Origin: Nautilus pompilius
Lineage: Eukaryota; Mollusca; Cephalopoda; Nautilida; Nautilidae
NCBI GenBank assembly: GCA_018389105.1
Contig: JACATO010001059.1
Location: 1-64,000, forward strand
Reading direction: 5' to 3'
Length of the DNA stretch: 64,000 nt
The notes under the pieces are model-generated. The model did no database searches, was not told the origin of the DNA, and saw only the letters and a program-made list of their open reading frames with translations. Positions 1-12,886 of the stretch are shown here, in pieces (the stretch's first letter is position 1; each line of letters begins with the position of its first letter). The translations under genes were made by a program, and so were the position numbers.

Positions 1-600
1 TGCCTATTAGGGTGTTTCCTCTTGTTCGCTGTCCGGCGGTCCCCGTTTTCGACCCTAACACCGTCCCTTCGACAGGTTCTCCGGACAAAGGGACGTTCTC
101 GAGGACCGCCGGCTCTTGTTCCCTTCCGCTTGGTCAGACCAGCTGGCCATTCTTCCCTCCTCCCCACCGCTCCAGTGTTTCTGGGAGCTGCCCTACGCCA
201 AGACATTCTTCGAACTATGATTACCATCTATTACTGCAGCAGGAACAAAAGCATTCCCCCGGCAGTTTACCGACGCGATGCTCCCTCGTTCTAACCCTTT
301 TCTCTCCTATATATATATATATATAGGTCATTTAATGAGATACAGCGCCAGTCTCGCGTCGAATCGGGTGTCACATTATAACTCTTTCGTTTTTCTGGGA
401 TGGATGGATGAGGGATGGGAGACTGGGGCAAGTTTCCAGCTAAGCCACCGGGTAATAATGAAGAGACGTCTGTGCTTACCTATACAAAAACCTTCACAAA
501 CGACATGACGGGTAGAGCTGTAGGGAGCGTGCAAACGTTCGGTTTATTCCCTCTCCGCCTCACAGCGAGCGTATTATACCCGACCCACAGCGAAGCGTAA
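1..600. other. No gene recognised
   Basis: Mixed-composition DNA with short open frames only, none showing a domain. It holds a short (TA)n run at about 308-326. Confidence 0.5.
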
Positions 601-851
601 TCTCTCTCGAGCAAAACTCTCTCTCTCTCTCCATCTGCTCTCTCTTTCCACTGACTGACGGATCATCTCTCTCTCTCTCTCGTTTCACTGTACGGACGTA
701 TATCTCTATCTCTCTCTCTTCACTGTACTGACGTCATCTCTCTCTCTCTCTCTAATCTCTCCTCTCTCTCTCTCTCTCTCTCTCCTCTCTCTCATCTCTC
801 CATCTCTCTCTCTCTTCACTGTACTCGTCATCTCTCTCTCTCTCTCTCTCT
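601..851 (-). repeat. CT-rich array with CRE-type monomers, minus orientation
   Basis: Imperfect (CT)n with embedded words CACTGTACTGACGTCATC and variants (about 687, 720 and 822). Read on the minus strand these are GATGACGTCAGTACAGTG, the same monomer as the arrays at 6, 19, 58.9 and 60.5 kb. The array is short and disordered, so no higher-order period can be read. Confidence 0.85.
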
Positions 852-1431
852 TGGACGAAGTAAACCTAACTGATTTAAAAGCTTCTGAGATGCAAGAACC
901 AACTATTTGGCGAGTGCCTCAGTTCCTCAAGTGATCTGACGTCTCTCACTAGGCGACATGTAGATTTCGATAGAACCTCTTTCCGAGCCCACAAATAGTT
1001 CCGATCTCCGACGCTTGGGCGGGGCGGGACAATAGCCCTTCTTCAGCATCCGTTCACCCTCTCGCACTGGCAGTAACAAAAACGAGATGACGCGACGGTT
1101 CACGTCACGAGCCACCAACTCGGGTTGTCGCTGCGATGATGACTGCAACTTACTGGTTAATTTCATCATCAATTCGATTAGCTAGACACCGTTTTGTATC
1201 CCCCACCTCTGCAACGTAAATCTCCTTTACCCGTCCCCCCCCAACCCCACCCGACCGAAGAGAAGTCCTGAAGAATTACGATCAGCAGGTAGATGAACCG
1301 GTGAAAGCGAGTGAACGGCATCATCAGGTGTAAGGAGCTTCGCCAGCGATTTCTCATAGACCCCTTCCCGTCGAAGCCAACAGCGACGCTGAGAGAAGCA
1401 CACTTGGTTTGCCTGGGAGGAGGGGGTGGTG
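852..1431. other. No gene recognised
   Basis: Unique-looking DNA of moderate GC with scattered CpG. An 81-codon open frame on the minus strand (927-1172) has no recognisable motif and is not called as a gene. Confidence 0.45.
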
Positions 1432-1475
1432 TGCTGCTGCTGCTTCTGCTGTTGTTGTTGTTGTTGTTGTTGTTG
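1432..1475 (+). repeat. Compound (CTG)n/(GTT)n trinucleotide repeat
   Basis: CTG units run directly into about ten GTT units. The runs of leucine or valine in overlapping short open frames come only from this repeat. Confidence 0.95.
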
Positions 1476-2935
1476 AGCGAGTTTGGACTTCCGAACGAGG
1501 TTCTTTCAATGGCATTGCATCCCGGGAAGACAAGTGCTGCTGCCAGGCCGTAGATATTTCGTCAGCTGACTGGAAAATCCGTTCAAGTAACCGATGACAA
1601 ATACGGAAACGTCTCAAGCAGATGAATAATCTCCGAGCCCAGGCCGGCTCGAGTGTATGGCATCATCTTTCCGCGTCCATATTACTGCTCCCTCCTCTTC
1701 TGCGTCGTTGTCAGCGACGTCTCTTCGAGAATTTATTAGAACCGTTTGCCCTTTCACTGAAACGACAAGAAAGAAAAATGTCTTCGTATCCCTTAAAGGT
1801 TTTTTTTTTTTTAGAAAACTCTCTTCTACAAATAGCAGATGTCATTTTGATAATGTCAGAGTAATAACTAATCCTAATCTAATTACTTTTAGGCTTCGAG
1901 TGGGGGAGACGGGAGGGATACGAGGAGGAGATTGGCGTCTTGTAATAGTTTTACGCTTTCGCGCTCGTTTCGTTCGCATTGGGAAGCTGGTGAGGAAGGA
2001 GCGTGAACTGGTGAAGCCGATGGGGGGATGAACCAACACCAGCGTGGATCAGCGGTCACTTTCGACGTTAATCGAACTCCGTCCGTTCACCGATCGGAGG
2101 GGAGGGGACGAGGTGTCTCCCGTCATTTTGGGATACAGGAATCCCGGCTCCGATCGGCTTGAGGCATGGAACTACTGGAGGTGCCTTCATAAGGCGAACC
2201 CCCTTTTTTCGCCTCACGTTCCAACCCCTGTCCACGTCGTACAGAACGATTCCAATTCTACCCCCCCCTCGCAACACATTGTTTATTCACAGTAGTATTC
2301 AAGCTTCATCTATTTGATGCAGGACCGAAAGCGATGGCGATCTCTATTGAAGCCGATTTTTAAAGTCCAAACGCCGCCCCTTTTCTGTTCGTTGCTTCAC
2401 ATTTGACCCTTTTTACGAGGAGCAAAAGTGTCTTTTTTCATTCTTTAACCCTCCACGAACCGCATCAGTCGTTATCTCACTTATCCATCGTGGGAGGGGT
2501 GCCATCCAAAACATGTGCGCTGGGAGATATATATATTGATTTGTCGTCACAGGGAGTCAGTCAGTTATATTAACAAGGGAGGTATTCACCGGGTGCCACA
2601 GTCCCTGTAGCTTATCCCAGGCGGTACGACAGGATTAAGGGTATTTAATTATAATACGATAAATTAGAAAACGCAAAAGTCGTAAACTTTTACTGTTCGT
2701 AAATTCTGCATCACGAGAATTATTTCGGATTATGAACGTTCAGCAATTCCAACGCCCTGCCCTTACGAGGTCCTCTGACCGAACCGACCTGGGGTCGCAC
2801 GAGACCAATAATAAATTTCCCCCGAATTTTGTCTCCACACCGCGGCCGACAAACGTTAATTACCGAGATGTACAAACTTGGCGCTGGGTGCGCCTCGCAT
2901 TTGCATAATATAACCAAATACCCCCACCCACACCG
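1476..2935. other. No gene recognised
   Basis: Contains a poly-T run (about 1801-1812) and an ACAAGGGAGGTATTC word at 2573 of the type I associate with mollusc genomes. The open frame at 1657-2031 (124 codons) is compositionally ordinary and shows no domain. Confidence 0.45.
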
Positions 2936-2939
2936 TGAG

Positions 2940-2973
<34 letters not shown>

Positions 2974-3460
2974 TGATGATGTCAGTACAGAGAGAGAGAT
3001 GAGGAGAGAGGAGAAGAGAGAGATGGGAGAGAGAGAGATATGATGTCAGTACAGAGAGAGAGAGGAGAGGAGAGAGAGATAAGAGATGGGGAGAGAGAGG
3101 ATAGATGATGTCAGTACAGAGAGAGAGAGAGAGAGGAGAGAGAGATGGGGAGAGAGAGAGATGATGATGTCAGTACGGAGAGAGAGAGAGAGAGAAGCTA
3201 GATGAGTTAGTACAAGAGAGAGATAGAGAGCGAGAAAGATGAGAGTAGAGCGAGAGAGAGGAGAGAGGATGATGATGTCAGTACAGAGAGAGAGAGAGAG
3301 GAGAGAGAGAGATGGGGAGAGAGAGAGATGATGATGTCAGTACAGAGAGAGATGAGGAGAGAGAGAGAGATGATGATGTCAGTACAGAGAGAGAGAGAGA
3401 GAGAGAGAATGATGGATTTCATCCAGAGAGAGAGACCCCTGAGAGAGAGAGAGAGGAAGA
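2936..3460 (+). repeat. GA-rich array with TGATGTCAGTACAG monomers
   Basis: Polypurine GA runs are interrupted at irregular spacing by GATGATGTCAGTACAGAGAG. The core is TGATGTCA, not TGACGTCA, consistently through the array. The 122-codon frame at 3328-3696 and its minus-strand mirror are products of the repeat. Confidence 0.92.
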
Positions 3461-5650
3461 GCTCGAGACTTATTTCTCTCCTGGTGTCGAGCCCTCGGGG
3501 GACTGAATCTTTATTCCAGATTTACTCCGATCTGATTAGTAGTTTAATAATTTTATGTTCCCAGATAAAACGGAATACCTTTTGTTACTGCTGTCAGAAC
3601 TCCCCTCCACGAACGTCGAAGGTTCTGGATCTTTCTACCTCTTCGTCTAGGGGAGCGGTCATAAAACTTCATCCGGCCACCCACGCTACAATATAGCGGG
3701 GCCGTTCGTGGGGACTTATCTCGATCGCGATTAGCTACGGTCGGATCATCTGATACAGAAACCATTTAAATACGAGACGAACACGTTCTTCCATAATTTT
3801 CTCTTTGTTGTTTGATTTTAAACGCGGCCCCAGCTGGATTCCCTTTTTTTTCCTCCCTGATTTTCGACTTCATCAGTAAATTAATGTTTAACTCGACATG
3901 TCACTGGCGTAAATTTGGCCCCGTAACTGTGATCGTGGTGGAGTTTTTCGTTAGAATGCTTAATAATAATAATAATAGAGGTTTTATCAAACAGATTTCC
4001 CATAACTAATTTTCATTGCTACACGAAGTTTATAGTAGACAGAGTAAATCAATGCGAATTAAATTCGGTCGATGATAAATTTCAGATGTAAGTCTCTTTT
4101 CTTTGAGCCACCAACGTAACCCGTCTTCCTTCGGTTAGAAGGCGTACATACATACATCTGTGTATCTATCCACCCCGGATCTAGCGCCCGCACGTCCTCG
4201 GACAGCCGTCGTCAGGCTTTGGCATGCGCGAGACCAAACGGCTACTGGCTGGTTTCCTGAGCCGAGACGACAGCAGCTTGGGACGCGCGGATGGGAAACC
4301 GTGAGCGAGTGATAGATGTCGTGTCGAGAAGCAGTCTCCGCCTCCAGGGCCGATGGAGGAGGACGCCGAATGGCTGGGTTGGAGCAAAAGCCGGCAGGGG
4401 GGGGGGAGAGAATGGAGCGAGCTACCGGAAAGGAAGATTGGAGCATCCGATCGCGCTCGAAAAAGGGCGATGAGAAAGGGGGGGGTAGGAGGACGACGCC
4501 TTAACTGACCCAGAAGCAATTATCAGCCACCCTATTTTTTTATGGGAAGGGGAGGATGAATCTAACCGATACAGTTGCGTTATTATTAGTTAAAAGAAAC
4601 AAACCCTGCGCATTTACGATAGCTGTTGATTTATTGTTTTGCCGGTAGGGCGACTGGAGTTCTGTGGAAACCATTCTTCTTCCTCCCCCCCCCACCCTAC
4701 GTACGTTTTCCGCATTTAGCGCCACCTAACGGTGGTCATCGAGACCGTTTTCGGCTGCTTACGATCTTAGCCCTGAGCTGTCTTCCTATCGGTTGCCTTT
4801 AAAACCCAAATCAGTTGGGAAAAGATTGTGAGTGCGAGTGGAGGGGGAGAGTTGGAGGGCGATAAACAGCACTCGACCCTCGAGCACCGGGGAAAATAAA
4901 GGTGACGACAAATTTTTGTGTGAAAGGAAGACAAATTGTTCGCGCGGGACAATGAGTAGCAGGAGATTAGTGGCTGTTTATTCTCCCCTACCCGCTCCAT
5001 CCCTGCCTCCCTTTCTCTCTCTCTCTCCTCCCGACCCAGATCCGATGAATGCGCATTAAAACAGAGCCTTTGTCCAACCGGTCGTTGTCTTTGTGCTCCC
5101 CCTGCCCGTCTCAAAGGGGACGGACGGAGAGTGTTGCCGCTAAGCCGACTTGCCGTAAAGGGAGATCAGCGACAGCTAATAAGATCGGATCGGCCAGTAA
5201 CTTAGAAAGAATATATATATATATAATTCCGTAATAGCGACCGTAACGACACGAGCAACCCCAGCAGTTAGTCAGACAGAAACAGCGGAGGTTGGAGCAA
5301 CAAACAAACGGAAAGGCTCCATTGTAATTATTTCTATTTTATTTTTAAGAAAGGCAGGTTAGCCTGCCATTTGTTGACTGACAACCCTGGGGCAGCGGTC
5401 GGAATGTTGGACTCGACACCCGTTTTCTGTCCACATGGATTAATCTGGTTTCTCCTGTGCCAGCTCCTCCACGTAACGTCTTTCCAGCGTAGTACTGTTT
5501 CTTCCCGCTACCAAACAAACTGACCCGACTAGGATCTTCTCCAGGCGGTCCAATCGGTGGTATTTTGTGTGGATAGGTCACCTAATGTGTTTTCAGCTCA
5601 CCTGAGAAACCGATCAGTCTATTAGTTGTTGCCGTCCATTCTTGTGTGCG
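3461..5650. other. No gene recognised
   Basis: Includes a GC-rich part (about 4140-4500) where overlapping frames of 103-112 codons exist on the minus strand without domains, a (TAA)4 at 3961-3975 and a short (TA)n at about 5211-5225. No exon or RNA gene is supported. Confidence 0.45.
4718..4732 (-). promoter_or_regulatory. CTCF-like core motif
   Basis: On the minus strand the word reads CCGTTAGGTGGCGCT, matching the 3' part of the bilaterian CTCF core (AGRKGGCRS). One of at least eight such words in the window. Binding is not shown. Confidence 0.35.
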
Positions 5651-5686
5651 TACACACAAACACACACACACACACGCACACACACC
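5651..5686 (+). repeat. (CA)n microsatellite
   Basis: Slightly interrupted CA dinucleotide run. Confidence 0.95.
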
Positions 5687-5969
5687 TACTTTGCATATAT
5701 GTAATTCTCCCTCCCCCCACGTTTGCTTGCATTAGTTAAGAAACTTTAGCTGAAAATTTTTTAAATATCCATACCTGTATAGGTAAATGCTTCCTTCTGC
5801 ACATTTCCAATCACCACATTCCAGAGAAAACATAAGTAAATGATGGAAAGTGTCTGATTTTCAGCTACATGACGACCTTTCTGTCGGCATAGCCACAGTC
5901 TTTGTTCCTGCTAGACGTTTATTTCGTTTTCGAAATTTGACAAAAACGCCAGGTCAAAAAGAGGAATAG

Positions 5970-6336
5970 ATCAGTACAGAGAAAGAGATGACGTCAGTAC
6001 AGAGAGAGAGGTTACATCAGTACAGAGAAAGAGATGACGTCAGTACAGAGAGAGAGGTTACATCAGTACAGAGAAAGAGATGACGTCAGTACAGAGAGAG
6101 GTTATATCAGTACAGAGAAAGAGATGACGTCAGTACAGAAAGAGAGGTTACATCAGTACAGAGAAAGAGATGACGTCAGTACAGAGAGAGGTTACATCAG
6201 TACAGAGAAAGAGATGACGTCAGTACAGAGAGAGAGGTTACATCAGTACAGAGAAAGAGATGACGTCAGTACAGAAAGAGAGGTTACATCAGTACAGAGA
6301 AAGAGATGACGTCAGTACAGAAAGAGAGGTTCCATC
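5970..6336 (+). repeat. CRE-type array with dimeric higher-order period of 44-46 bp
   Basis: Two subunits of about 23 bp alternate: one with GTTACATCAGTACAGAGAAA and one with ATGACGTCAGTACAGAGAG. The GTTACATC/GTTATATC landmark starts at 6011, 6057, 6101, 6147, 6191, 6237 and 6283, giving spacings of 46, 44, 46, 44, 46 and 46 bp. The 91-codon frame through it is a repeat artefact. Confidence 0.95.
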
Positions 6337-7942
6337 AGAGTCTCAGAACTACTGCGGGACTTGACTGATCGGGAAGACCTGAATAGAAAAAAACAGAATT
6401 TCAAAATGTAATAAAACCTGCAAGACAAAAGGAAGACTAGATTTTTTTAACCCGACGCCATCTAGCGGATAGTGGACGTCCGAGTTTTTTTTTTAAAAAG
6501 GTCAGAAGAAAACATCCATGTTGCGAGTAAGAAAGGAAAAGGAATTTCTATAATATCTTAAAGGCCTCGTAACAAAGACGAGATCTATATCTACGCAGGT
6601 TAATTTTCCGGGTTGCCTCCCCTTAAAAAAAACTCTTTAGAAAGAGGTGGTATTAGACAGGTAGATAGATCTCTGAGAGTATTTCGAGTTTCACAAACAA
6701 TTTCAGCCGCTATTTCGTGAAAGGCAACACAAAATGTCATTTTTTTTTTTTTTTTATCGGCGAATCAGTCAGCGTTGTCATGGCTCCCTTAAAGCATTCC
6801 AGCAGATGGAAATTTAGTACAAGCAAACCACCGCTGACAATCATCACCACTGACGATATTACAGTTTCCTTCTCGCTAATATCGAAAGTTCTCAGCTCTG
6901 ACAGTCGTCGGGCAGCTTCTGTCCCGTACCTACAGGGACCAGAGGGGAGGGGTAGTCGGGGGTGACTGGCGGATTCGCTCTCGCTAATCAGCCTGGCTGC
7001 CCGACCCCATTCTGGCTCCGCTACCGCCCTCCTGACATGTCATTAGTCGCTCGCGGGCGCTGCTATTCTTCCGGCCAGACTGGGGAGGGTGGGGGGTGGA
7101 GATCGGGCGAGGGGTGGGTGGGTAACCGCCGAACGACGGCGACTGACGAAGAACGATTCGTAATGGCCAAGCTCGTTTCTGGGAGAAGAAAAGAGATAGG
7201 GAGGGGCTCTCTTTGTAGACTCTGGGCTACGTAATTACGGCGTGTGTTCAGAATCAAGGGGAGATTATAAATAGGTTTGGGACAGGAGGAGGGCGCATGC
7301 AGTCGACCCATCATCGTCCTGTCTCCCAGATAAATAAAATCATTGTCACCCTTTGCTGCTGATGGTATTATTGTCATCCTTCGCGCTCGAGCCCCGACCC
7401 CCTCCTTCATCTTTCGTTTTCCTCTTTCTTTCTTTTATCTTCTGTGCAAAGTTTAGATGTCAGAAAACTTGAATACAACAACAACAAAAAAAGAAAAAGC
7501 CACAATTTTTCTAAATAAAGACATTTATTTATCTAGATTCCATAGGGAAGAAAGCTTGGGGCAACTAAATACCGGCATTTAAATATTATTATTAACAGGA
7601 TAGAACAAGGCACTCCCCCCCTCTGGAATCCCCTCCTGAAAATATTGTTTATTTAGTGAGGAAGAAGAACAGATGGTGCTAATATTGTACACACATAACA
7701 TACACATTTAGATACAGCAGTGAAGGAAGTCTGCACGGTTTACTTAGATCTCTCTCCAGACTGCCCCTGCGCTACGATCTCAAGCTAAGCGATATCAGTT
7801 ATAGCTGATGACACAGCAGAACAAGCAGTCGTGAAAGGGTCACTAGATATGTATTGTTCGGTGCCTTAATTCGTGCTACTAATAATGTTATTTAAATGTT
7901 ACAGTCGAATGACAAATATTTCGCTTCCTTTAAAATTAAAAT
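6337..7942. other. No gene recognised
   Basis: Contains a 15-base poly-T (about 6739-6755), a G-rich stretch near 7080-7130 and AT-rich DNA after 7400. Frames of 82-115 codons show no domain. Confidence 0.45.
6454..6468 (-). promoter_or_regulatory. CTCF-like core motif
   Basis: Minus strand reads CCGCTAGATGGCGTC, a good fit to CCRSTAGATGGCG. No binding evidence. Confidence 0.4.
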
Positions 7943-7943
7943 C

Positions 7944-8016
<73 letters not shown>
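7943..8016 (+). repeat. (TAA)n microsatellite
   Basis: Near-perfect (TAA)n with one GAA interruption at about 7980. Confidence 0.97.
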
Positions 8017-8018
<2 letters not shown>

Positions 8019-8447
8019 TCCACTGTTTTAAAAACTTATTTTCCTGTATCTTATACAATTGGTGTCGTAATTTTTTAACCATATATTTATTCGGCTTTAA
8101 GGTTACATTTTGGAAATTAAATATATTGTCTGCCTGACTTTTGGTCCGATTATAGCGCCGTTGGGAATATACCGAAATTGGCAGGCCATTTTAAAAGGTG
8201 GAGGCCATATTGAAACCCTGACGCCATGTTATTAGAAGAACGTCACAAAGAACTCTCGTGTCGTGAGTCGCAAACTTCGAACTGAAACGAATTCTAGCTA
8301 ACCTGTCAGCCCAGCAATAGAGTGGGTAGCCAGTTGGTTTGGTTCTTTCTCTTTTTTCTTGTTTCATACTCGTTTATGTTCGAAGTTTTAAGGTATGCGA
8401 TGAAATGTGTGTTCGTCTAGAAAATCTGCTACGTGATCTCGGTGGAA

Positions 8448-8479
<32 letters not shown>

Positions 8480-8480
8480 C
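8448..8480 (+). repeat. (CT)n microsatellite
   Basis: Nearly pure CT run followed by a C-rich stretch. Confidence 0.95.
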
Positions 8481-8765
8481 TGCCTCCCCCCCCCATCTGG
8501 TCCAACCTCCAACTCAGCACGACCAGAAACCATGTCAGCGAGCTGACAGCACATACACCCTGCTTGAACTTTGACGATGAGGCGACTGATTGCTTCCCTC
8601 TCTCAAGACTAATACGTGTTCGCACGTCTGATTTCTGTTAGCCACACAGCTGGAAGGCGGTTGACAAAACATGATAGATGGAGATGGGAAATTTAGCCAG
8701 TGACATTAGAAAAGCAATAAACATATTAACAAGCCAGACTCACACGAACGAGATGGCAAGATTGA

Positions 8766-8789
8766 GGAAGGAAGGAAGGAAGGAAGGAA
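8766..8789 (+). repeat. (GGAA)n microsatellite
   Basis: About six GGAA units in a purine-only stretch. Confidence 0.93.
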
Positions 8790-9199
8790 CATGTCTTGTA
8801 CAGTCAGTGTAGCGTTTGAAAATATTCTTCATAAAACGGCCGGGCTATACGAACGGCCATTTCTTCTTCTACATTATCCTCAACGATACGGGAGAAGCTG
8901 AGGCCGGTGATGTAATGCGTCTCTAAGACAGCGAAAAGGGTAATTATTCTAGAAACAGCACAAATAACCAACTCAGACCACGAGTTAATATCCCCTCCCC
9001 ACCACCCCAGCTCGATTATATAAATACAGACGAAAATCCGGGCTGGGTTATCATCTTCTTTCTTCTCTTTTTCTGTCACTTCAAGAATATTAAGGCGAAG
9101 ACCGAGTATGAAATATATCAGGCGGAGGAGTAAAGAAGACAGCGGAGATTCTTCCACATCTCCTCTCTGTTTATCTTTCTTTTTTTAAAAAAAAAAATT

Positions 9200-9200
<1 letters not shown>

Positions 9201-9255
<55 letters not shown>
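9201..9255 (+). repeat. (TAA)n microsatellite
   Basis: About 18 TAA units, preceded by a poly-A stretch. The isoleucine run in the minus-strand frame at 9118-9327 is this repeat. Confidence 0.97.
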
Positions 9256-9256
<1 letters not shown>

Positions 9257-12200
9257 GTCGTAGTTGAGAGATGACTTGACTTTTTTTTGTTATTTTCTGA
9301 CCACAATAAAAAACTAATAAAATACACATTTGAGCTGGATGTGAGCGGGTCCCTTATAATATCGTTCCTGTGCCCGTTACCCTTTTTTTCTCTTAGGTAA
9401 ACCTGAGAAAACTGTCTGGTTATAGAGTTTGTGTTGATTTCTTCTTTTTTTTTTTAAGGTGAACGAAGGCAGCGGGTAAAAACAGATATCGCTCTGGACC
9501 GATTTTATCATCGCATCCTGTCATCATCATCATCATCATCATCTATTTTCTCTCGACATCTACCGTCCTGACTTATTTATTAATAACGAAAAGCTTACCG
9601 GTTTAAAGATGGTTTTAGCGCTGGAAATGGAAAGAGAGGGAAAGATTTAAAAAAAAAATCCCACCGCATCAACAGGGAAAGTGTTTTCGACAGACCGGAT
9701 ATTCCGGAATTACGGCCGTCGGGGGGTGCACGCGCCCTCTTGAGCCCTGATAATAACACATCGGGAGGGGAGAGTAACGGCTGCTGCGAGTTTTTGAAAC
9801 GTTAATCGCCTTTCAGCTCGCCGGTCTGCACCACCTTAAAAGGTCTAAGCGTCGGCAACTCCCCACACCCTTCTTCTTCACGTTTCAGAATGCCGTATCC
9901 AATGCACCAACTCGAACCCCTGATTTTCATTCGTCCGAGGTGCGCCGCGCCCCCTGATATTATATTTTTCCATCGCGATAAATTTCACTCGGACACCCCA
10001 TTACGTCACGTCACGTGGCCCTGTACGCAGGGTCTCCCACTCCCAAGCGGCGTAACTCTGTTTGGTAACAGGAAATATCTGGCGTCTACTGCTCCTGTGT
10101 TTCGGCCAAAGATCAAAATAGCTTAGGATGTTAGTGAGTTCTCTTTTCTCGTTTTTAATTAGCCTAACTAATCAAATGAAGGATATTATAACCGCTGTTA
10201 TTATTGCTGATGTTTCGCGAGTACCACTGTTAGAGAGTCCGAACTCGACCTGTAAGGGCTTTTCATTAACCCTTTGACCTCCAAAGAACCACCGAGGTTT
10301 TAAACGAAGAACCGAAGATGCTACGACATAAACCGATATAGATTAACCACTTGTTTTGTTTTGCCTTTTAAAAGAGAAGCAAAACTTTCTTTGACTTTTT
10401 CCATCTGTAGTTAAATTATTTATTTTTAATTATTAACTGTTAAATGCTTGAATTTCAATTGACAAATGAAGTAAAAATTAATTTTAAGATTTAATAGAAT
10501 AACGAAAAAGGATAATTAATTAAAACGAAATATATCTATTACTACGGGTTGTCTTGCAAGTGTTCAAATAAATTTTCCGTGACTCCGTCTAGAGCAAGAA
10601 TTGAACAGCGATAGAACTGTGCAAATGTTTCAGGAGATTAATGATGTGCATACATGATGGCTAGCTACTGATAACCTTTGGTCAGGTAGGTAGGTGGCTA
10701 CACCTGCAAGGAAAACAGTGCAGTTATCTGAGCTATCGAACAGGTGTAAGACCTCCGCATTACCAGCCATGGCCCAGTACCGGCCCCTCAACAGTGCCGG
10801 TTAATTTATTACAACCTGGCTATTATAGCCACAGTGAGCCATGCACCACCAAGTATTAAATAAACCTGTTATCTAGGCACCAACGCACTCTTTCTATTTT
10901 TTACTTTTACTACAACGGTTAGGTAGAATTAGCCAGTAATTAGTCGTCCTGACCGTCTTAGTTAAAGGTAAGAAGTCCCCCCCCCTTTTTTGTTGCAAAG
11001 TCGTTATAGAGTGATTGATTAGTCGGTCGCTTTACGGTAATATCTTTAAAATGTAAACAACTACCAACAGTGACAGCAGACAAAATATTGTCACAATGCG
11101 AAGAACTGCATCTCATCAAACTGAATTAATTGACAGTGATATTCTGTGTGCTCTTTTCTGTCTCCGAATCTCTGCAGCATCAGAGATGGAGAGAGAGAGA
11201 GGGGGGGGGGGATGCGGCTGGCTGGCTGGCTGGCTGGCTGGCAGACCGATTCATTGATTGGTTGATTGTAAGGCTTCCGCAACTATAAGAAGCCCAAATT
11301 CGCTACTGCTGTCACTTCGGCTCTCGCCCCTTTTTCTTCTCCCATAAAGTGACGCAGGAAATCAAAGGGAAGACTTCGGAGCGCAGCAGCTGTCACTTCC
11401 TAGAACCATCACCGATCGGTCTGTTTCCATAAAGAACCCCTAGGGACGCAGTTCCGGACTTGTTTATGGCGGCACACTGCCGGTCGTTCCGTGCTAATAA
11501 GCACGGTGAACCCTGCTAACTCCAGGTACAAGGGTATTGGGTGACGGCATAGGGGACAGTACGCCGAGATAAGAGATCGCGGCGTACTGTCACCGCAAAA
11601 TACCTCCATCACGTCGGGAGGCATCTTTCCGGCCCGCCATCTTTTATAAACCTCATAAACGCCCTGATTACCCTATTCCTCTCCTATCTTAAGGTCCGAC
11701 ATTAAGTTTTCATTGTTTATCTTCTGTGATGTTTACAAAAATGCATGAAGACTCGTTTTCCTCCAGCGGACGTCACAGCCTCTTCCTGAGATAACCACCT
11801 GTCACGTGTCGCTTGCTCTCCACGTGTACCGCGAAATTTATAATATTTACTGAACGTTAGTCGAATTATGACCGCTGAACGCATATAGCGGCAAATAAGA
11901 GTTATAACTATTTTGGCAGGGCGCTATAATCTGTATTAAATCGGTATTTATTTTAAAAACCCCGTCTAGGTTCGTTTATAGACTTAAATAAACACTGTAT
12001 ACACGTGTAATTCAAATAGGAATGCAGACGAATCGCGATCCGAGACAGATCCCTATTGAGAAGATGTTTATGAAAATAGGGTGAAATGCAAATATAAAAA
12101 ATAAAATAAAGAGCGTTTAAATAAACGTTAATACGTGGAAGGTTCTTCTATGTATATAAAACCGTTATAGTTCGACGTGCTTTTATATATTTACATTGGT

Positions 12201-12270
12201 AGGGTACTTGAAAATCAGACAAGTTTCTGAAAGCTTCAAGACTTCGAGTCCAAGAGAGAACACATCATTT
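9256..12270. other. No gene recognised; small microsatellites
   Basis: Contains (ATC)n at 9521-9543 and (GGCT)n at 11216-11242 after a G run. CTCF-like G-rich words occur near 9735 and 9945 but fit the core less well than those listed separately. AT-rich DNA at about 10380-10560 and 11830-12230 holds nothing I recognise. Confidence 0.45.
11216..11242 (+). repeat. (GGCT)n microsatellite
   Basis: About seven GGCT units following a GA run and a G10 tract at about 11200. Confidence 0.93.
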
Positions 12271-12343
12271 TCAAAACCCTGTCTCCCTCCCCCCCCCCCG
12301 GTTCAGGTCCCGGCTTGGACGGTGTTGGGACCGTCTGGCAGAA

Positions 12344-12886
12344 GTGAGTGAGCCAGAAGGGGAAAGACGTGGTGGGGCTGTCAGCTTCGGTGACCGAGCG
12401 ATGTACCCCCGGGTCCTATTTGGAAGTGGAGCGCTGCTGAGCACTGGTCGAGCGGTCAAGAGTTTACTCACCGAACTTCCGCCACGCAGTCCCGGAAACT
12501 CCCTACCGGGGCACGCCACCGCCACGACCCCCCTCTTCTCGCCGCTCGGGTGTGGGAGGAAGCCCACGCAGGCGTACGGGCTACGGGAGAGAGATGAGAG
12601 GCCACGTGATCCACGGCGGGGGTCAGGCACAAGCTACCCGAACGACGCCACCCGGCGGCCTAGAAATAAGAACCAGAAACTGGTTATTAACACTGGACGC
12701 AGGAAAGTTCTTTCCAAGAACCGAAAGCCGCTGTCTGGCTGCTCTTCCGTGAAATTTACTACCTTCCAACATCAAACGTCGTGTATGCACAACGGACTCG
12801 CATATCTCCAAGGATGTCGTCAATGGGAGAGAGGAGATTGTATGTGCATTCGCCCCCTTGTATACTTTAATGCGTTTCTGATCTAA
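12344..12886 (+). other. Open frame of 180 codons, not supported as a gene
   Basis: The longest open frame outside the simple repeats. It lies in CpG-containing DNA (about 12.28-12.67 kb) where stop codons are rare by composition, and the opposite strand is also open for 119 codons. The predicted product is rich in Arg, Pro, Gly and Ser, with no signal peptide, membrane segment or domain that I recognise. Part of it overlaps a word (12550-12572) similar to the SINE-body element at 39.65 kb, which argues against coding. I regard it as chance or as part of a non-coding GC-rich element. Confidence 0.12.
12545..12580 (-). repeat. SINE-body-like word
   Basis: Minus strand contains GCGTGGGCTTCCTCCCACAC, close to the GCGTGGGTTTCCTCC...TTTCCTCYCACA body word of the element at 39.65 kb. 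Only this short word is recognisable here. Confidence 0.35.

Larger units (their letters stand above)
8017..9200. other. No gene recognised; small microsatellites
   Basis: Holds (CT)n at 8448-8480 and (GGAA)n at about 8766-8789. The minus-strand frame at 8804-9157 (117 codons) has hydrophobic stretches but no recognisable family. Confidence 0.45.

Noticed and set aside
6034..6309. 91-codon frame with a repeating pattern resembling a repetitive protein.
   Set aside because: It follows exactly from the 44/46-bp repeat. The period is not a multiple of three and the pattern drifts with it.
12344..12886. 180-codon frame as a coding gene.
   Set aside because: It lies in GC-rich DNA with the opposite strand also open, has no domain, and overlaps a SINE-body-like word.
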